A program made the translations under genes and the position numbers. A DNA stretch of 64,000 nucleotides, taken from assembly GCA_947503265.1 (NCBI GenBank), contig CANNDC010000014.1, forward strand, positions 38,139 to 102,138. The letters run 5' to 3'. Source of the stretch: an uncultured Alteromonadaceae bacterium. Lineage in GTDB: Bacteria; Pseudomonadota; Gammaproteobacteria; Enterobacterales; Alteromonadaceae. Position 1 is the stretch's first letter. Each line of letters opens with the position of its first letter. This document shows, one piece after another, positions 18,091 to 27,106 of this stretch. The notes beneath the pieces were generated by a model, which saw nothing but the letters and a program-made list of their open reading frames with translations, had not been told where the DNA came from and did no database searches.

Positions 18091-18972
18091 TCATGCATAA
18101 AATTCGACTAAATGATCGATAAGTGCACGAATTCGTTTGGTTAAGTGTCGATTGGTAGGGTAGACAGCATGAAGTGGGATAACACGGGCTTCATTTTCTT
18201 CAAATAACAATTCTAGGCTGCCATCTAATAAATACGGTTCCACAACATAGGCAGGGCCCAGACCTATACCTAATCCTTCAGATGCCATATGGGCAACCGC
18301 CCTTGGCGAATTTGCACTGAAGGTTCCGCGGACGGTGTAGGAATTTAGTACACCATCAATTTTGAAATGCCACTGGTTAGGTTCGGCAGTTAATCGCTGT
18401 AACAGACAATTGTGCGTGGACAGGGCACTAGGATGTATTGGGCGACCATTGTTTTCCAAATAGTGACGAGAAGCAAAGACAACAATACGCATGTCCATGA
18501 GTTTTCTTGCAATGAGCGTAGAGTCTTCTAACTTTCCAAAACGAATGGCCAGATCTATGCCTTCTTCTACGATACTGACATAGTGATCTGAAAGATGCAT
18601 ATCAATATTCACTTTAGGATGTGCCCGTTGAAAAGGTTCCAATGCTTCTACTAATTTGGTGCTGCCAAAGCCTGTTGGCGCAGTAATGCGAATTGTGCCC
18701 GCCAGTTCAGATTGACGTTCATGCACAACGTTTTCAAGCTCTTCAAATTGTTCCAACATGGGAACACATTTCTCTAGATAAGCCTGCCCAGTTTCGGTCA
18801 AGGTTACGCTGCGGGTAGTGCGATTGAATAACTGTGCATTTAACCTTTCTTCCAACTGACCTATGTATTTGCTGGCAAGCTTGGTACTAATGCCCAGCAA
18901 TTTTGCTCCACTTGTAAAAGATTGCCGCTTAGCGACGGCAACAAAAGTGCGCATGCCATCAAGAGTATCCAT
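18091..18972 (-). CDS. LysR-family transcriptional regulator
   Basis: About 293 residues. The N-terminal winged helix-turn-helix is FVAVAKRQSFTSGAKLLGISTKLASKYIGQLEE-like (residues about 5-60, quoted in outline), followed by a periplasmic-binding-protein-like effector domain. ATG 18972 is chosen because AAGGTGG sits 7 bases upstream; a GTG four codons earlier is open but has no better site. It is divergent from the GST gene and probably controls the GST-oxidoreductase-DUF1348 group through the 170-base intergenic region. Confidence 0.88.
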   Translation of the reverse strand: MDTLDGMRTFVAVAKRQSFTSGAKLLGISTKLASKYIGQLEERLNAQLFNRTTRSVTLTETGQAYLEKCVPMLEQFEELENVVHERQSELAGTIRITAPTGFGSTKLVEALEPFQRAHPKVNIDMHLSDHYVSIVEEGIDLAIRFGKLEDSTLIARKLMDMRIVVFASRHYLENNGRPIHPSALSTHNCLLQRLTAEPNQWHFKIDGVLNSYTVRGTFSANSPRAVAHMASEGLGIGLGPAYVVEPYLLDGSLELLFEENEARVIPLHAVYPTNRHLTKRIRALIDHLVEFYA

Positions 18973-19142
18973 TCTAGAGTCCACCTTAATCTTTTGTCTT
19001 TAAATTTTATTGAGAACATTTTGTACATAGTAATTGTATAAATCAAGTTATTGTCTATGTATCGTTCTGTGACTATATTCTACTCAAGCAAGCAAATACC
19101 AAAATACAGTTCTTCAAACAACTTAGTAAAAAGGAAAATAGT

Positions 19143-19763
19143 ATGTCTACACCGATTAAAGTTTATAGCTTTCCCCTTTCTGGTCATGCGCACAGGGTGG
19201 AGCTTTTCGCTTCTATTGCTGGCATCAATCATCAAGTGATTAATGTCGATTTACCCAACGGCGAACACAAACAGCCAGCATTCTTAAAACTTAATCCAGC
19301 GGGTCAGGTCCCAGTGATTGAGGATGGTGAGGTGATCATTTCTGATTCAAATGCCATTTTGGTGTATTTAGCAAAGAAATACGCACCCAATTTTTACTCA
19401 GAAGATGCGCAAACTGTCGCTGAAATTCAAAGGTTTCTCACTCTAGCAGCAGGTGAATTGGCGTTTGGGCCAGCTGCTGCGCGTTTGATAACAGTTTTTG
19501 GCGCTCCTTTTGATCCTGAATTTACCCAAATGATTTCTGACAGAGTACTCGGCAAACTTGAAAGTCACCTTGCCGACAAAGACTGGCTGGTGGGTGATAA
19601 GCCAAGCATCGCAGATATTGCTATCTACAGCTACACAGCGCATGCGCCAGAAGGAAATGTTTCTTTGGACCCTTATCCGAATGTTCGCAGATTGCTTAGC
19701 AATATTGAGTCTTTGCAAGGGGTTGTCGCTATGCCGACGACCAAAGCCGGGTTATTAGCTTAG
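19143..19763 (+). CDS. Glutathione S-transferase family protein
   Basis: A 206-residue GST. The thioredoxin-like N-terminal domain begins IKVYSFPLSGHAHRVELFAS and contains the glutathione-contact strand QVPVIEDGEVIISDSNAIL (cis-Pro and Glu/Ser-Asp positions). The C-terminal helical domain has DWLVGDKPSIADIAIYSY. AAAAGGAAAATAGT precedes the ATG. It lies 26 bases upstream of the triple-domain oxidoreductase and is probably cotranscribed with it under LysR control. The substrate is unknown. Confidence 0.88.
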   Translation: MSTPIKVYSFPLSGHAHRVELFASIAGINHQVINVDLPNGEHKQPAFLKLNPAGQVPVIEDGEVIISDSNAILVYLAKKYAPNFYSEDAQTVAEIQRFLTLAAGELAFGPAAARLITVFGAPFDPEFTQMISDRVLGKLESHLADKDWLVGDKPSIADIAIYSYTAHAPEGNVSLDPYPNVRRLLSNIESLQGVVAMPTTKAGLLA

Positions 19764-19789
19764 TCTACCGTTAGCAGTGTGAGGTCAAT

Positions 19790-21844
19790 ATGACGATTCA
19801 GATGCACAACTCTCCTTTTCATGAAGGGGAAAAAACTATTCAAGAACGCATCGGAAAGGCGGACAAAATGGAAGAGATTGGCCGCAGAATTATTCGGCCT
19901 TACATGCCTGATCAGCACCGTGAGTTTTTCGAAAAATTGCCATTTATGGTGGTGGGTAGTGTTGATAGTGAGGGTCGCCCTTGGGCCAGCATTTTGCCGG
20001 GGAATCCGGGCTTTATGCGCTCACCGACACCAACTGAACTAGAGGTTAATGCAAAACCGCTAACCGGTGATCCTCTGGGGAGCAATATTGATGTAGGCCG
20101 ACCGCTAGGTATGCTCGGAATTGAAATACCGACAAGGCGACGGAACCGATTGAATGTCAGAGTTAAGTCTATTAACGAAACAGGTTTTAACGTTAAGGTA
20201 GATCAATCGTTTGGCAATTGCCCTCAATACATTCAAACGCGAGATTTTTCCAAAGCTTCCCGTTATGGTGATTCGTCCGCGGTGAGTTTTTCTGCACTTG
20301 ATGAAGAATGCGTCAAGGCGATTTCTACAGCAGATACCTTTTTTGTTGCTAGCTATGTGCAATCTGATGATAACCCTGAAGTGGAAGGTGTCGATGTGTC
20401 TCATCGGGGGGGGCGGCCGGGTTTTGTCGCTGTAAATGGTAATACTCTGACGATTCCAGATTATGCGGGTAACAACGCCTTCAACACTTTAGGAAACTTT
20501 GTGGTTAATCCCAAAGCAGGTTTGTTGTTTCCAAATTTCGAAACTGGAGAATTGATATTTCTTTCAGGAAGCGTGGAAATTATTTGGGAAGATGACCCTG
20601 TCATTAAGACGTTCAAAGGGGCAGAGAGAGGGTGGCGTTTTGTTTTAGAGAAAGGCATCAGAATAGAAAATGCTTTGCCGTTCCGTGCCAATCTCATTGA
20701 TTATTCTCCTAACTCAATGATGACAGGCGATTGGCAGCAAGCAAAACGATTACAACAAGCTGAACAGCTTCGAAATAAATGGCTGACATTTCGCGTAGTC
20801 AAGGTCGTCGATGAAACGCCGAAAATACGTTCGTTTTATTTGCAACGAGAAGACAAAGGTGAACTTCTGCCATTCCATGCAGGACAGTATTTAACAATTC
20901 GGATTAGTGATAAGCGATCGAAAACTGAATCTGGTTCTGCGATAACTAATCCAATGATTCGGACCTATACCGTGTCGTCTGCTCCAACGGATCCTTACTA
21001 TCGCATTTCGGTCAAAAAAGAAGAATCTGGACAAATATCGAAGTTGTTGCACCAACAGATTGCCGAAGGTGCACGAATAGAAGCCAAATCACCTGAGGGA
21101 GCGTTTTGGATTGACACAGCAGCAAGGCGACCGGCTATTTTACTAGCTGGTGGTGTGGGTATTACACCTATGATTTCTATGGCGTTACATACCCAATATG
21201 AGGGTGTCCGAATGCGCTACACAAGGCCTATGGAGATATTTCATTCTGTAAAATCGACCGGGCAACTCGCTTTCCATTCCAGTTTTCGCCAGTTAGAGGT
21301 GGCATCTGGCAAAACAATTGCTTATCACCCCATAGTGGGCAAAAGAATTTCGAAATCGATTTTGTTGCAAGGGGTATCGACACGACTAAAAAAGGATCCT
21401 GAGTATATACAAAGTAGTGACTACTATTTATGCGGACCTGAATCATTTATGCAAGCAATGTACGACTTACTCATTGACCTAGGCGTTCCAGACGAACACA
21501 TCTTTGCCGAAGCATTTGGTCCGGCATCTTTGCGACGAAATGCAGTGAAACCATCGTTGGAAAAATTTGAGGAAGCCGAGTTGGCAACGGTGGAGTTTCG
21601 TCAATCTAACGTTTCTCAACAATGGAGTAAAGGAGGCGGAACGCTACTCGAACTCGCAGAGTTTACAGGATTATCACCTGCTCATAGTTGCCGCAGTGGC
21701 AATTGCGGATCTTGTGCGGTGACCTTGCGCGAAGGGAAAGTTACATACCGCTCACTCCCCACTGCAGAAATCACCAATGAGCAAGTACTTATTTGCTGTG
21801 CGGTGCCGGCAAAGGGAACAGAAAAGATCGTTCTAGAGATTTAG
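19790..21844 (+). CDS. PNPOx-like FMN domain / ferredoxin reductase / 2Fe-2S ferredoxin fusion protein
   Basis: A 684-residue three-part protein. Residues about 40-310 form a pyridoxamine-phosphate-oxidase-like split-barrel region (PFMVVGSVDSEGRPWASIL). Residues about 330-580 are a ferredoxin-NADP reductase-like module: RTYTVSSAP for FAD, AGGVGITPMISMA for the pyridine nucleotide, and YYLCGPESFMQAMYDLL. Residues about 600-684 are a plant-type ferredoxin with Cys634-x4-Cys639-x2-Cys642-x26-Cys669. Electrons should pass from NAD(P)H through FAD and the cluster to an unknown acceptor, possibly the N-terminal domain. Confidence 0.85.
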   Translation: MTIQMHNSPFHEGEKTIQERIGKADKMEEIGRRIIRPYMPDQHREFFEKLPFMVVGSVDSEGRPWASILPGNPGFMRSPTPTELEVNAKPLTGDPLGSNIDVGRPLGMLGIEIPTRRRNRLNVRVKSINETGFNVKVDQSFGNCPQYIQTRDFSKASRYGDSSAVSFSALDEECVKAISTADTFFVASYVQSDDNPEVEGVDVSHRGGRPGFVAVNGNTLTIPDYAGNNAFNTLGNFVVNPKAGLLFPNFETGELIFLSGSVEIIWEDDPVIKTFKGAERGWRFVLEKGIRIENALPFRANLIDYSPNSMMTGDWQQAKRLQQAEQLRNKWLTFRVVKVVDETPKIRSFYLQREDKGELLPFHAGQYLTIRISDKRSKTESGSAITNPMIRTYTVSSAPTDPYYRISVKKEESGQISKLLHQQIAEGARIEAKSPEGAFWIDTAARRPAILLAGGVGITPMISMALHTQYEGVRMRYTRPMEIFHSVKSTGQLAFHSSFRQLEVASGKTIAYHPIVGKRISKSILLQGVSTRLKKDPEYIQSSDYYLCGPESFMQAMYDLLIDLGVPDEHIFAEAFGPASLRRNAVKPSLEKFEEAELATVEFRQSNVSQQWSKGGGTLLELAEFTGLSPAHSCRSGNCGSCAVTLREGKVTYRSLPTAEITNEQVLICCAVPAKGTEKIVLEI

Positions 21845-21939
21845 GTGCTTTCGAACAAATTCCCTCGCTCATGCAGTTAAAATGGGCAAGGAATTATAAG
21901 ATTTGCTGATTAGTCAATAAACACAAAATAGGAAATTTA

Positions 21940-22398
21940 ATGTCTACCAGACCACCATTCACACGTGAAACGGCCATTCAAAAAGTGCGCTTAGCCGAGG
22001 ACGGTTGGAACGGCCGAAACCCAGAAAAAGTGTCTTTAGCTTATACATTGGATACAAAGTGGCGAAATAGGGCGACTTTTGTTCATAATCGAGAAGAAGC
22101 AAAGGCGTTTTTAACCGCTAAGTGGGAACAGGAGTTGGAATATCGTTTGATCAAAGAACTCTGGGCTTTTACCGAAAATCGAATAGCCGTTCGATATGCG
22201 TATGAGTGGCATGATAGCAGTGGAAACTGGTTTCGTTCCTATGGAAACGAAAATTGGGAGTTTGATGAAAATGGCCTGATGAAAAATCGACATGCCAGCA
22301 TTAATGATCTTGCTATAAAAGAATCAGAACGTAAATTCCTCTGGCCACAAGGAAGACGCCCAGATGATCATCCGGGCTTGTCAGAGCTGGGGCTATAG
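21940..22398 (+). CDS. DUF1348 family protein (NTF2-like fold)
   Basis: A 152-residue soluble protein of the DUF1348 group of the NTF2-like superfamily: [19 protein letters not shown] near the start, [38 protein letters not shown] and the tail [26 protein letters not shown] ending are typical. The function is unknown. AGGAAATTTA precedes the ATG. It follows the GST and oxidoreductase genes in the same direction after a 95-base gap and may belong to the same stress or detoxification group. Confidence 0.85.
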   Translation: MSTRPPFTRETAIQKVRLAEDGWNGRNPEKVSLAYTLDTKWRNRATFVHNREEAKAFLTAKWEQELEYRLIKELWAFTENRIAVRYAYEWHDSSGNWFRSYGNENWEFDENGLMKNRHASINDLAIKESERKFLWPQGRRPDDHPGLSELGL

Positions 22399-22424
22399 TT
22401 CAAAAATATGGTTAGAAATATAGT

Positions 22425-24098
22425 TTAAAAGACAATGGACTTACCCCTACCATTGGCTTCAGACGCGGCGTCGAGTTTGCCGTCGCGCTGAATAATGACA
22501 TGTAAATCACCAAATCGTCTTTCACGCATTTGATAACCCATGTTTTCAAGCTCTTTGATCACATCAGGAGCGATACCCACGTGATAACGGATCTGATCTT
22601 TGGGTAATAGTTGATGATGAAAACGCGGCACGTTGACGGTATCGTCAGCAGACATATCAAATTCTAATGCGTTCAATATAGATAAATAAACCGAACTGAT
22701 AATAGTGGTGCCCCCAGGGGAGCCTGTGACCATTTTTACCTTGCCCTTGTCCAACATAATTGATGGTGTCATGGATGACAGCATACGTTTTTTCGGCTGA
22801 ATTTCATTGGCGGTGCCTCCCACAGCACCGAATGCGTTGGCCTCACCCGGTTTAGCACTGAAGTCATCCATTTCATCATTGAGTAAAAAACCGGCTCCTT
22901 CGACCACCACAGCGCTGCCAAAGCTAAGATTAATGGTGGTGGTGTTAGAGACTGCATTGCCCCATTTATCCACTATTGAAAAGTGTGTGGTTTGTTCACT
23001 TTCGGCTAAACCTGGCTTAATTTTTTCCGTCTTAGAAATGGCATCTAGACGAATGCTTTTACTGCGTTTGGCAATATAGTCGTCGGCAATTAACTCTGCT
23101 ACCGGAACCGACACAAAATCAGGATCACCTAAATACTCAGCTCTGTCAGCGAAAACCCGCTTACCAATTTCTGCTAACAAATGCATGTATTGAACACTAT
23201 TGTGCTCAGGTTTGGTTTGTTTATGAGTCAAGAGATCATACATTTTTAACCACTGAGTAATGGCTATTCCGCCAGAGCTAGGGGGTGGTGAGGTTAGTAT
23301 TTGATAACCACGCCAATTACTTACCAAAGGCTTTCTAGCAATAGCTTGATAAGACAGTAAGTCTTGCTCTGTTATCAGCCCTTTTTCTTTGCGCATAAAA
23401 TCACTGATAATCTTTGCAGTTTCGCCTTTGTAGAAGCCTGCTCTGCCTTGATCTCTGATCCTTTCTAGAGTTTTAGCAAGTTCAGGCTGAACAAAAACTT
23501 CGTTCGCTTTTGCGTGTCCAAAATACGTCTTGAAATTAACCTCAAAGCCACGCTTTTCCAATCTACCGATATGCCTTTGAATCGACCGCGCTAGTTTGGG
23601 GTGCACTATAAATCCCTGTTCAGCAAGGGTGACTGAAGGCTGGACAAGGTCTTTCCAAGCCAAACTGCCATATTTTTGATGAGCCAGCCACATTCCAGCG
23701 ACGGTTCCTGGCACGCCTGAAGACAGAATACCAATCATTGATTGGTACGGAATGACATCACCATTTTCATCTAGGTACATGTCTCTGTGCGCGTTTAGCG
23801 GTGCTTGTTCTCGATAATCAATAAAATCGTTGTAGTTTTCTCCGTGCACAAGCATAAAGCCGCCGCCACCAATATTTCCCGCTTCCGGTAAAGTAACTGC
23901 GAGCACAAACTGCGCTGCAATAGCTGCATCAATAGCATTTCCGCCAGCCAGTAAAATGTCTCTTGCAACATCTGCACTGTAACTGTCAGGCATAGCCACT
24001 GCTGCTTTTTGCGGCGTTTCAAAGCCCTCGTTCTTGCTGTTACTTGCCGTACACGCGGCTAAACAAAAGCACACTAGCACAAACGAAATTCTGATCAT
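22425..24098 (-). CDS. ggt: Gamma-glutamyltransferase lipoprotein
   Basis: A 557-residue precursor with a lipoprotein signal (MIRISFVLVCFCLAAC, Cys16). It is an Ntn hydrolase made as one chain and self-cleaved before the Thr of TTHFSIVDKWGNAVS. Other hallmarks are the N-terminal GGNAIDAAIAAQFVLAV and GGGGFMLVHGENYNDFIDYRE regions (given in part) and GSPGGTTIISSVYLS near the C-terminus. It cleaves or transfers the gamma-glutamyl group of glutathione and related compounds at the cell envelope. GGAGCAATA precedes the ATG. A short gap separates it from the upstream agmatinase gene on the same strand. Confidence 0.92.
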   Translation of the reverse strand: MIRISFVLVCFCLAACTASNSKNEGFETPQKAAVAMPDSYSADVARDILLAGGNAIDAAIAAQFVLAVTLPEAGNIGGGGFMLVHGENYNDFIDYREQAPLNAHRDMYLDENGDVIPYQSMIGILSSGVPGTVAGMWLAHQKYGSLAWKDLVQPSVTLAEQGFIVHPKLARSIQRHIGRLEKRGFEVNFKTYFGHAKANEVFVQPELAKTLERIRDQGRAGFYKGETAKIISDFMRKEKGLITEQDLLSYQAIARKPLVSNWRGYQILTSPPPSSGGIAITQWLKMYDLLTHKQTKPEHNSVQYMHLLAEIGKRVFADRAEYLGDPDFVSVPVAELIADDYIAKRSKSIRLDAISKTEKIKPGLAESEQTTHFSIVDKWGNAVSNTTTINLSFGSAVVVEGAGFLLNDEMDDFSAKPGEANAFGAVGGTANEIQPKKRMLSSMTPSIMLDKGKVKMVTGSPGGTTIISSVYLSILNALEFDMSADDTVNVPRFHHQLLPKDQIRYHVGIAPDVIKELENMGYQMRERRFGDLHVIIQRDGKLDAASEANGRGKSIVF

Positions 24099-24122
24099 TA
24101 TTGCTCCTAAAGTCTTGCTAAA

Positions 24123-24947
24123 TTAGTTAGTTATCATTTTACCGCAGACTTCTTTATATAACTTCATGGCAACCATAGCAGTCATATTGTTGATATCGCG
24201 AAGGGGATTATATTCCACTATATCTGCACCTATGATAGGCGCTTCAATACTATGAATAACATCCAAAATTTGCCGCACACTTAGCCCGCCTGGCTCAATG
24301 TGGGACACACCTGGCGCATAGGCTGGGTCAAGGGCGTCAATGTCGATAGAAATGTATAGCGGGCCTGTCAAATTTAACGATTCAGGGCCTCTCCACAACC
24401 TCATTTCATGTATTTCCACATCAAACCGACTCGCTTGCTGTCGTTGATGTTCGTTTAAGGTCCGAATACCTACCTGCACCAGTCTTTTTGCCAAGTCATT
24501 CTCCATAATTCTGGCGAATGGACATGCGTGTGACAATGGATTTCCGGCAAAACTGTCATATAAGTCGGGATGCGCATCAAAGTGTAAAATGGTGATATCT
24601 TGATGGTATTTGGCCAAGGACTTCAAAATGGGGAAAGTGATGGAATGGTCGCCTCCAAAACTCAATGGTTTCGCCCCTTTTGATGCCACTTGAGCAATTT
24701 TGGCTTCTATCTCGTCAAATGCTTGGCTGGTGTCTTGCCAACTGACATCACCTATGTGTTTGAGACGCTTATGATCTTTAAGCTCGATTCCCAACTCTGT
24801 ACTGGCATTGGCAAATCCACCAAAAATCGTCTTCCAAATAATGTCAGGCGCTTCTGCAGCACCCTTCAATTGTGAAGAGTAGGCATCAAAAGGTATTCCC
24901 AATATGGCTATATCTTTGTTGGCTATTTTTTGAGTCTTAGTGGGCAT
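24123..24947 (-). CDS. speB: Agmatinase/arginase (ureohydrolase) family protein
   Basis: A 274-residue ureohydrolase. All metal-binding motifs are present: GGDHSITFPI, HFDAHPDLYD and SIDIDALDPAYAPGV. Family members hydrolyse agmatine to putrescine and urea, or related guanidino compounds, using two Mn ions. The length is a little below the usual 300 residues. Agmatinase is the most likely activity, but guanidinobutyrase cannot be excluded, so the symbol is tentative. It lies 24 bases upstream of ggt on the same strand. Confidence 0.85.
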   Translation of the reverse strand: MPTKTQKIANKDIAILGIPFDAYSSQLKGAAEAPDIIWKTIFGGFANASTELGIELKDHKRLKHIGDVSWQDTSQAFDEIEAKIAQVASKGAKPLSFGGDHSITFPILKSLAKYHQDITILHFDAHPDLYDSFAGNPLSHACPFARIMENDLAKRLVQVGIRTLNEHQRQQASRFDVEIHEMRLWRGPESLNLTGPLYISIDIDALDPAYAPGVSHIEPGGLSVRQILDVIHSIEAPIIGADIVEYNPLRDINNMTAMVAMKLYKEVCGKMITN

Positions 24948-25018
24948 TGCTTCAGGTTTGGATGTTCAATTTCCACTATAGTTGCAAGGAAATTGCTGAA
25001 ATTAAAGTAGAAACTCTA

Positions 25019-26092
25019 TTAGATTGGACAAATCTCATCATGTTTTGTTTTTAAACAGCTAGAATACTGAGCAAATTCGAATTGTTCGGTAAATGATTTA
25101 TCTAAACCTTCATACCATTTCACGTTTTTTGGGATTTCATCAGTATCGGACTCTGCCAACTGTTTTAACTTCAATGCCAAAGGTAGCATGCCATGCTGTG
25201 ATACCCCAGAACCGCTTGAAAAACCAAATCTGACTTCTTGGATATGTCGCGTGATTGGGTTGACTACTTTTACTGGAAATCTAAGATAAGCGAGAACTTC
25301 TGAAGACTCATAAATGCGGTAAATACGTGCTTCAAAAGGCTTGTCCATATTACATTGGCATCTTTCAATAAGATGTTTTTCTGACACGATTTCTGAGTTT
25401 TTTAATGCAAGAAAACCGGTAATTGGGCTGGGATCAAACGCAAATACTTGCTCTACATCATCTCTTAAATAATAAATGTGCTGTGCCAATCCGCCACCCA
25501 AAGAATGTCCGGTTGTAAATAGTCTGTATTGTTCCAGCGGATATCTCATTTGTAGAAAAGTGATGGCAGATTCTACTTGTTCACGCGCTACGCGATATTG
25601 ATTGTCGGCGTCGTACCAGAGCGCACTTTTTAGGTTTCCATACCACCAATCTGTTGTTCCTTGTGTGCCCCTAAATGCAATGACCGCTTGTTGCTCAGAC
25701 TTGTTGATCCACACATGAAAAGCTAACCCTTGCGCAAACTGGCATCCGTTGCTTTGGCTATCAAACACTTTTAGCCAACCCTTTATTTTTAATTCAGAGG
25801 CGAGTAATTCTCGGTCTGCTTGACTTTCTGGCTCGTCAATTTCGCAGCTCTCATGTTCTTGATAAGCCAACGCAGACATATAGGCATAGTGGCCAAATTT
25901 CTTAGCCGCAAGAGTGGGGTATTGAAGCAACATTCTGTGTTTAGAGCTTCGAATTCGATGATGATCAGTACCTAATACTTGGCTCCCTTCAATGTTATCT
26001 GATTGCAGACTCGTCGGGTATCTCAAAAGATTGCAGGCAGCAAAAAAATTCAGAAGGAGAAGTATTAGGACAATCCGGCTTACGATTTTCAT
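25019..26092 (-). CDS. Class 3 lipase-like lipoprotein
   Basis: A 357-residue protein with a lipoprotein signal peptide ending FFAAC (Cys20). The alpha/beta-hydrolase core of the fungal-type lipase 3 family is visible: AVIAFRGTQGTTDWWYGN (oxyanion region) and the nucleophile elbow TTGHSLGGGLAQHI. A catalytic Asp (FAFDPSPITG) and His near the C-terminus (QHGMLPLA) are plausible. It is expected on the outer membrane, acting on lipids or esters. The frame is complete and transcribed alone. Confidence 0.83.
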   Translation of the reverse strand: MKIVSRIVLILLLLNFFAACNLLRYPTSLQSDNIEGSQVLGTDHHRIRSSKHRMLLQYPTLAAKKFGHYAYMSALAYQEHESCEIDEPESQADRELLASELKIKGWLKVFDSQSNGCQFAQGLAFHVWINKSEQQAVIAFRGTQGTTDWWYGNLKSALWYDADNQYRVAREQVESAITFLQMRYPLEQYRLFTTGHSLGGGLAQHIYYLRDDVEQVFAFDPSPITGFLALKNSEIVSEKHLIERCQCNMDKPFEARIYRIYESSEVLAYLRFPVKVVNPITRHIQEVRFGFSSGSGVSQHGMLPLALKLKQLAESDTDEIPKNVKWYEGLDKSFTEQFEFAQYSSCLKTKHDEICPI

Positions 26093-26195
26093 AGTCAGCT
26101 AGCGCTTTTGTTTACTCATTTAACTATAAGGCAGATTTTCCGATTTCGATAGTTTCCGATTGGCAACTGTTTAAGCTTCAAAGAATCGTGCAATT

Positions 26196-26894
26196 TCACT
26201 CTAACAGGTCAGATTGCAAAGTAACCATTGGAGTCGATTTGAATGCTACTTTGTCTTTGTAGGTTTTTACGCGCTGTACATGCAAAGTAGGATAGAGCTT
26301 GGGTTCAAACAAAACCTGATCAATTTGTGGATGGCGAGCTATTGATTTGTCTAGCCAAAGTTTGAGGAAGTCAGCTTGCATAGGCAGGAAACCCGGAAAT
26401 GCTTTGTCGTGATATGGCTCCATTTTGGCATGGGCATCCCGCGTTATGACAGCACAACTGTATTGGTCGTTATCAAATTTTTGGTACAAAGCACCTAAGG
26501 CAAATATCGAATCACTCTGCATATAATATTGGTGTTTGGTTTTTCCGACTAATTTAGACTCGCCTAATCCTGTCGCAAAAACGATACCTCTATTGTTACG
26601 CAAAGCGTGTTTCCAAAATGGACTAGCAAGGTTTCTGGCGTTAAAGGTCGTTCTGTTGCCAACCATTAACCCCTCCGAGGTATCAAAACAGTCGAACCAC
26701 CAAGTCGCTTTAACACGCTTAATCTTGCCGTCTTCTTGGATCACCATATCGATTTTTCGATTTGGATTTTGACCGAACGCAGGGTAGTACTGGTTAAATT
26801 CGTTGACAGGCAGATGTTGCCAGAATTCCTCAAAAGAAGGCTGAGTCATAATAGGGTCGGGGCGCTCGCCATTGATTTCGATGTAACCGCACAT
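26196..26894 (-). CDS. Divergent SRAP (YedK/HMCES-like) protein
   Basis: SRAP proteins form a thiazolidine crosslink with abasic sites in single-stranded DNA through an N-terminal Cys2. The chosen start (ATG at 26894) gives M-C-G-Y-I-E, putting the catalytic Cys at position 2; the longer frame to 26918 would bury it. Other expected residues are present: Asn85 in FNARNLASPFW, Glu112 in GLGES and His162 in PYHDKAFPGFL, equivalent to YedK Asn75, Glu105 and His160. Motifs around them differ from the usual NARSET and FYEW, so this is a divergent member. It protects replication forks or mediates DNA repair; a protease role has also been suggested for the family. Confidence 0.8.
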   Translation of the reverse strand: MCGYIEINGERPDPIMTQPSFEEFWQHLPVNEFNQYYPAFGQNPNRKIDMVIQEDGKIKRVKATWWFDCFDTSEGLMVGNRTTFNARNLASPFWKHALRNNRGIVFATGLGESKLVGKTKHQYYMQSDSIFALGALYQKFDNDQYSCAVITRDAHAKMEPYHDKAFPGFLPMQADFLKLWLDKSIARHPQIDQVLFEPKLYPTLHVQRVKTYKDKVAFKSTPMVTLQSDLLE

Positions 26895-27106
26895 AGTCTT
26901 CCAAGCAACAAATTCCAATCACATTTTTAGTGTAATCAGAGCAAACACAATATGCGAGGAGATATTTTCTTAAATCAATCACAAAACATTAATATGAATA
27001 GAACTGTAAACTCTTTACATGCTTGCAGGCTAGGCATATTCTTTGCAGCGATAAATGACATATAATAGTCATGTAAGGAATTGCACGTTTGGATTGTATT
27101 GTTGCC

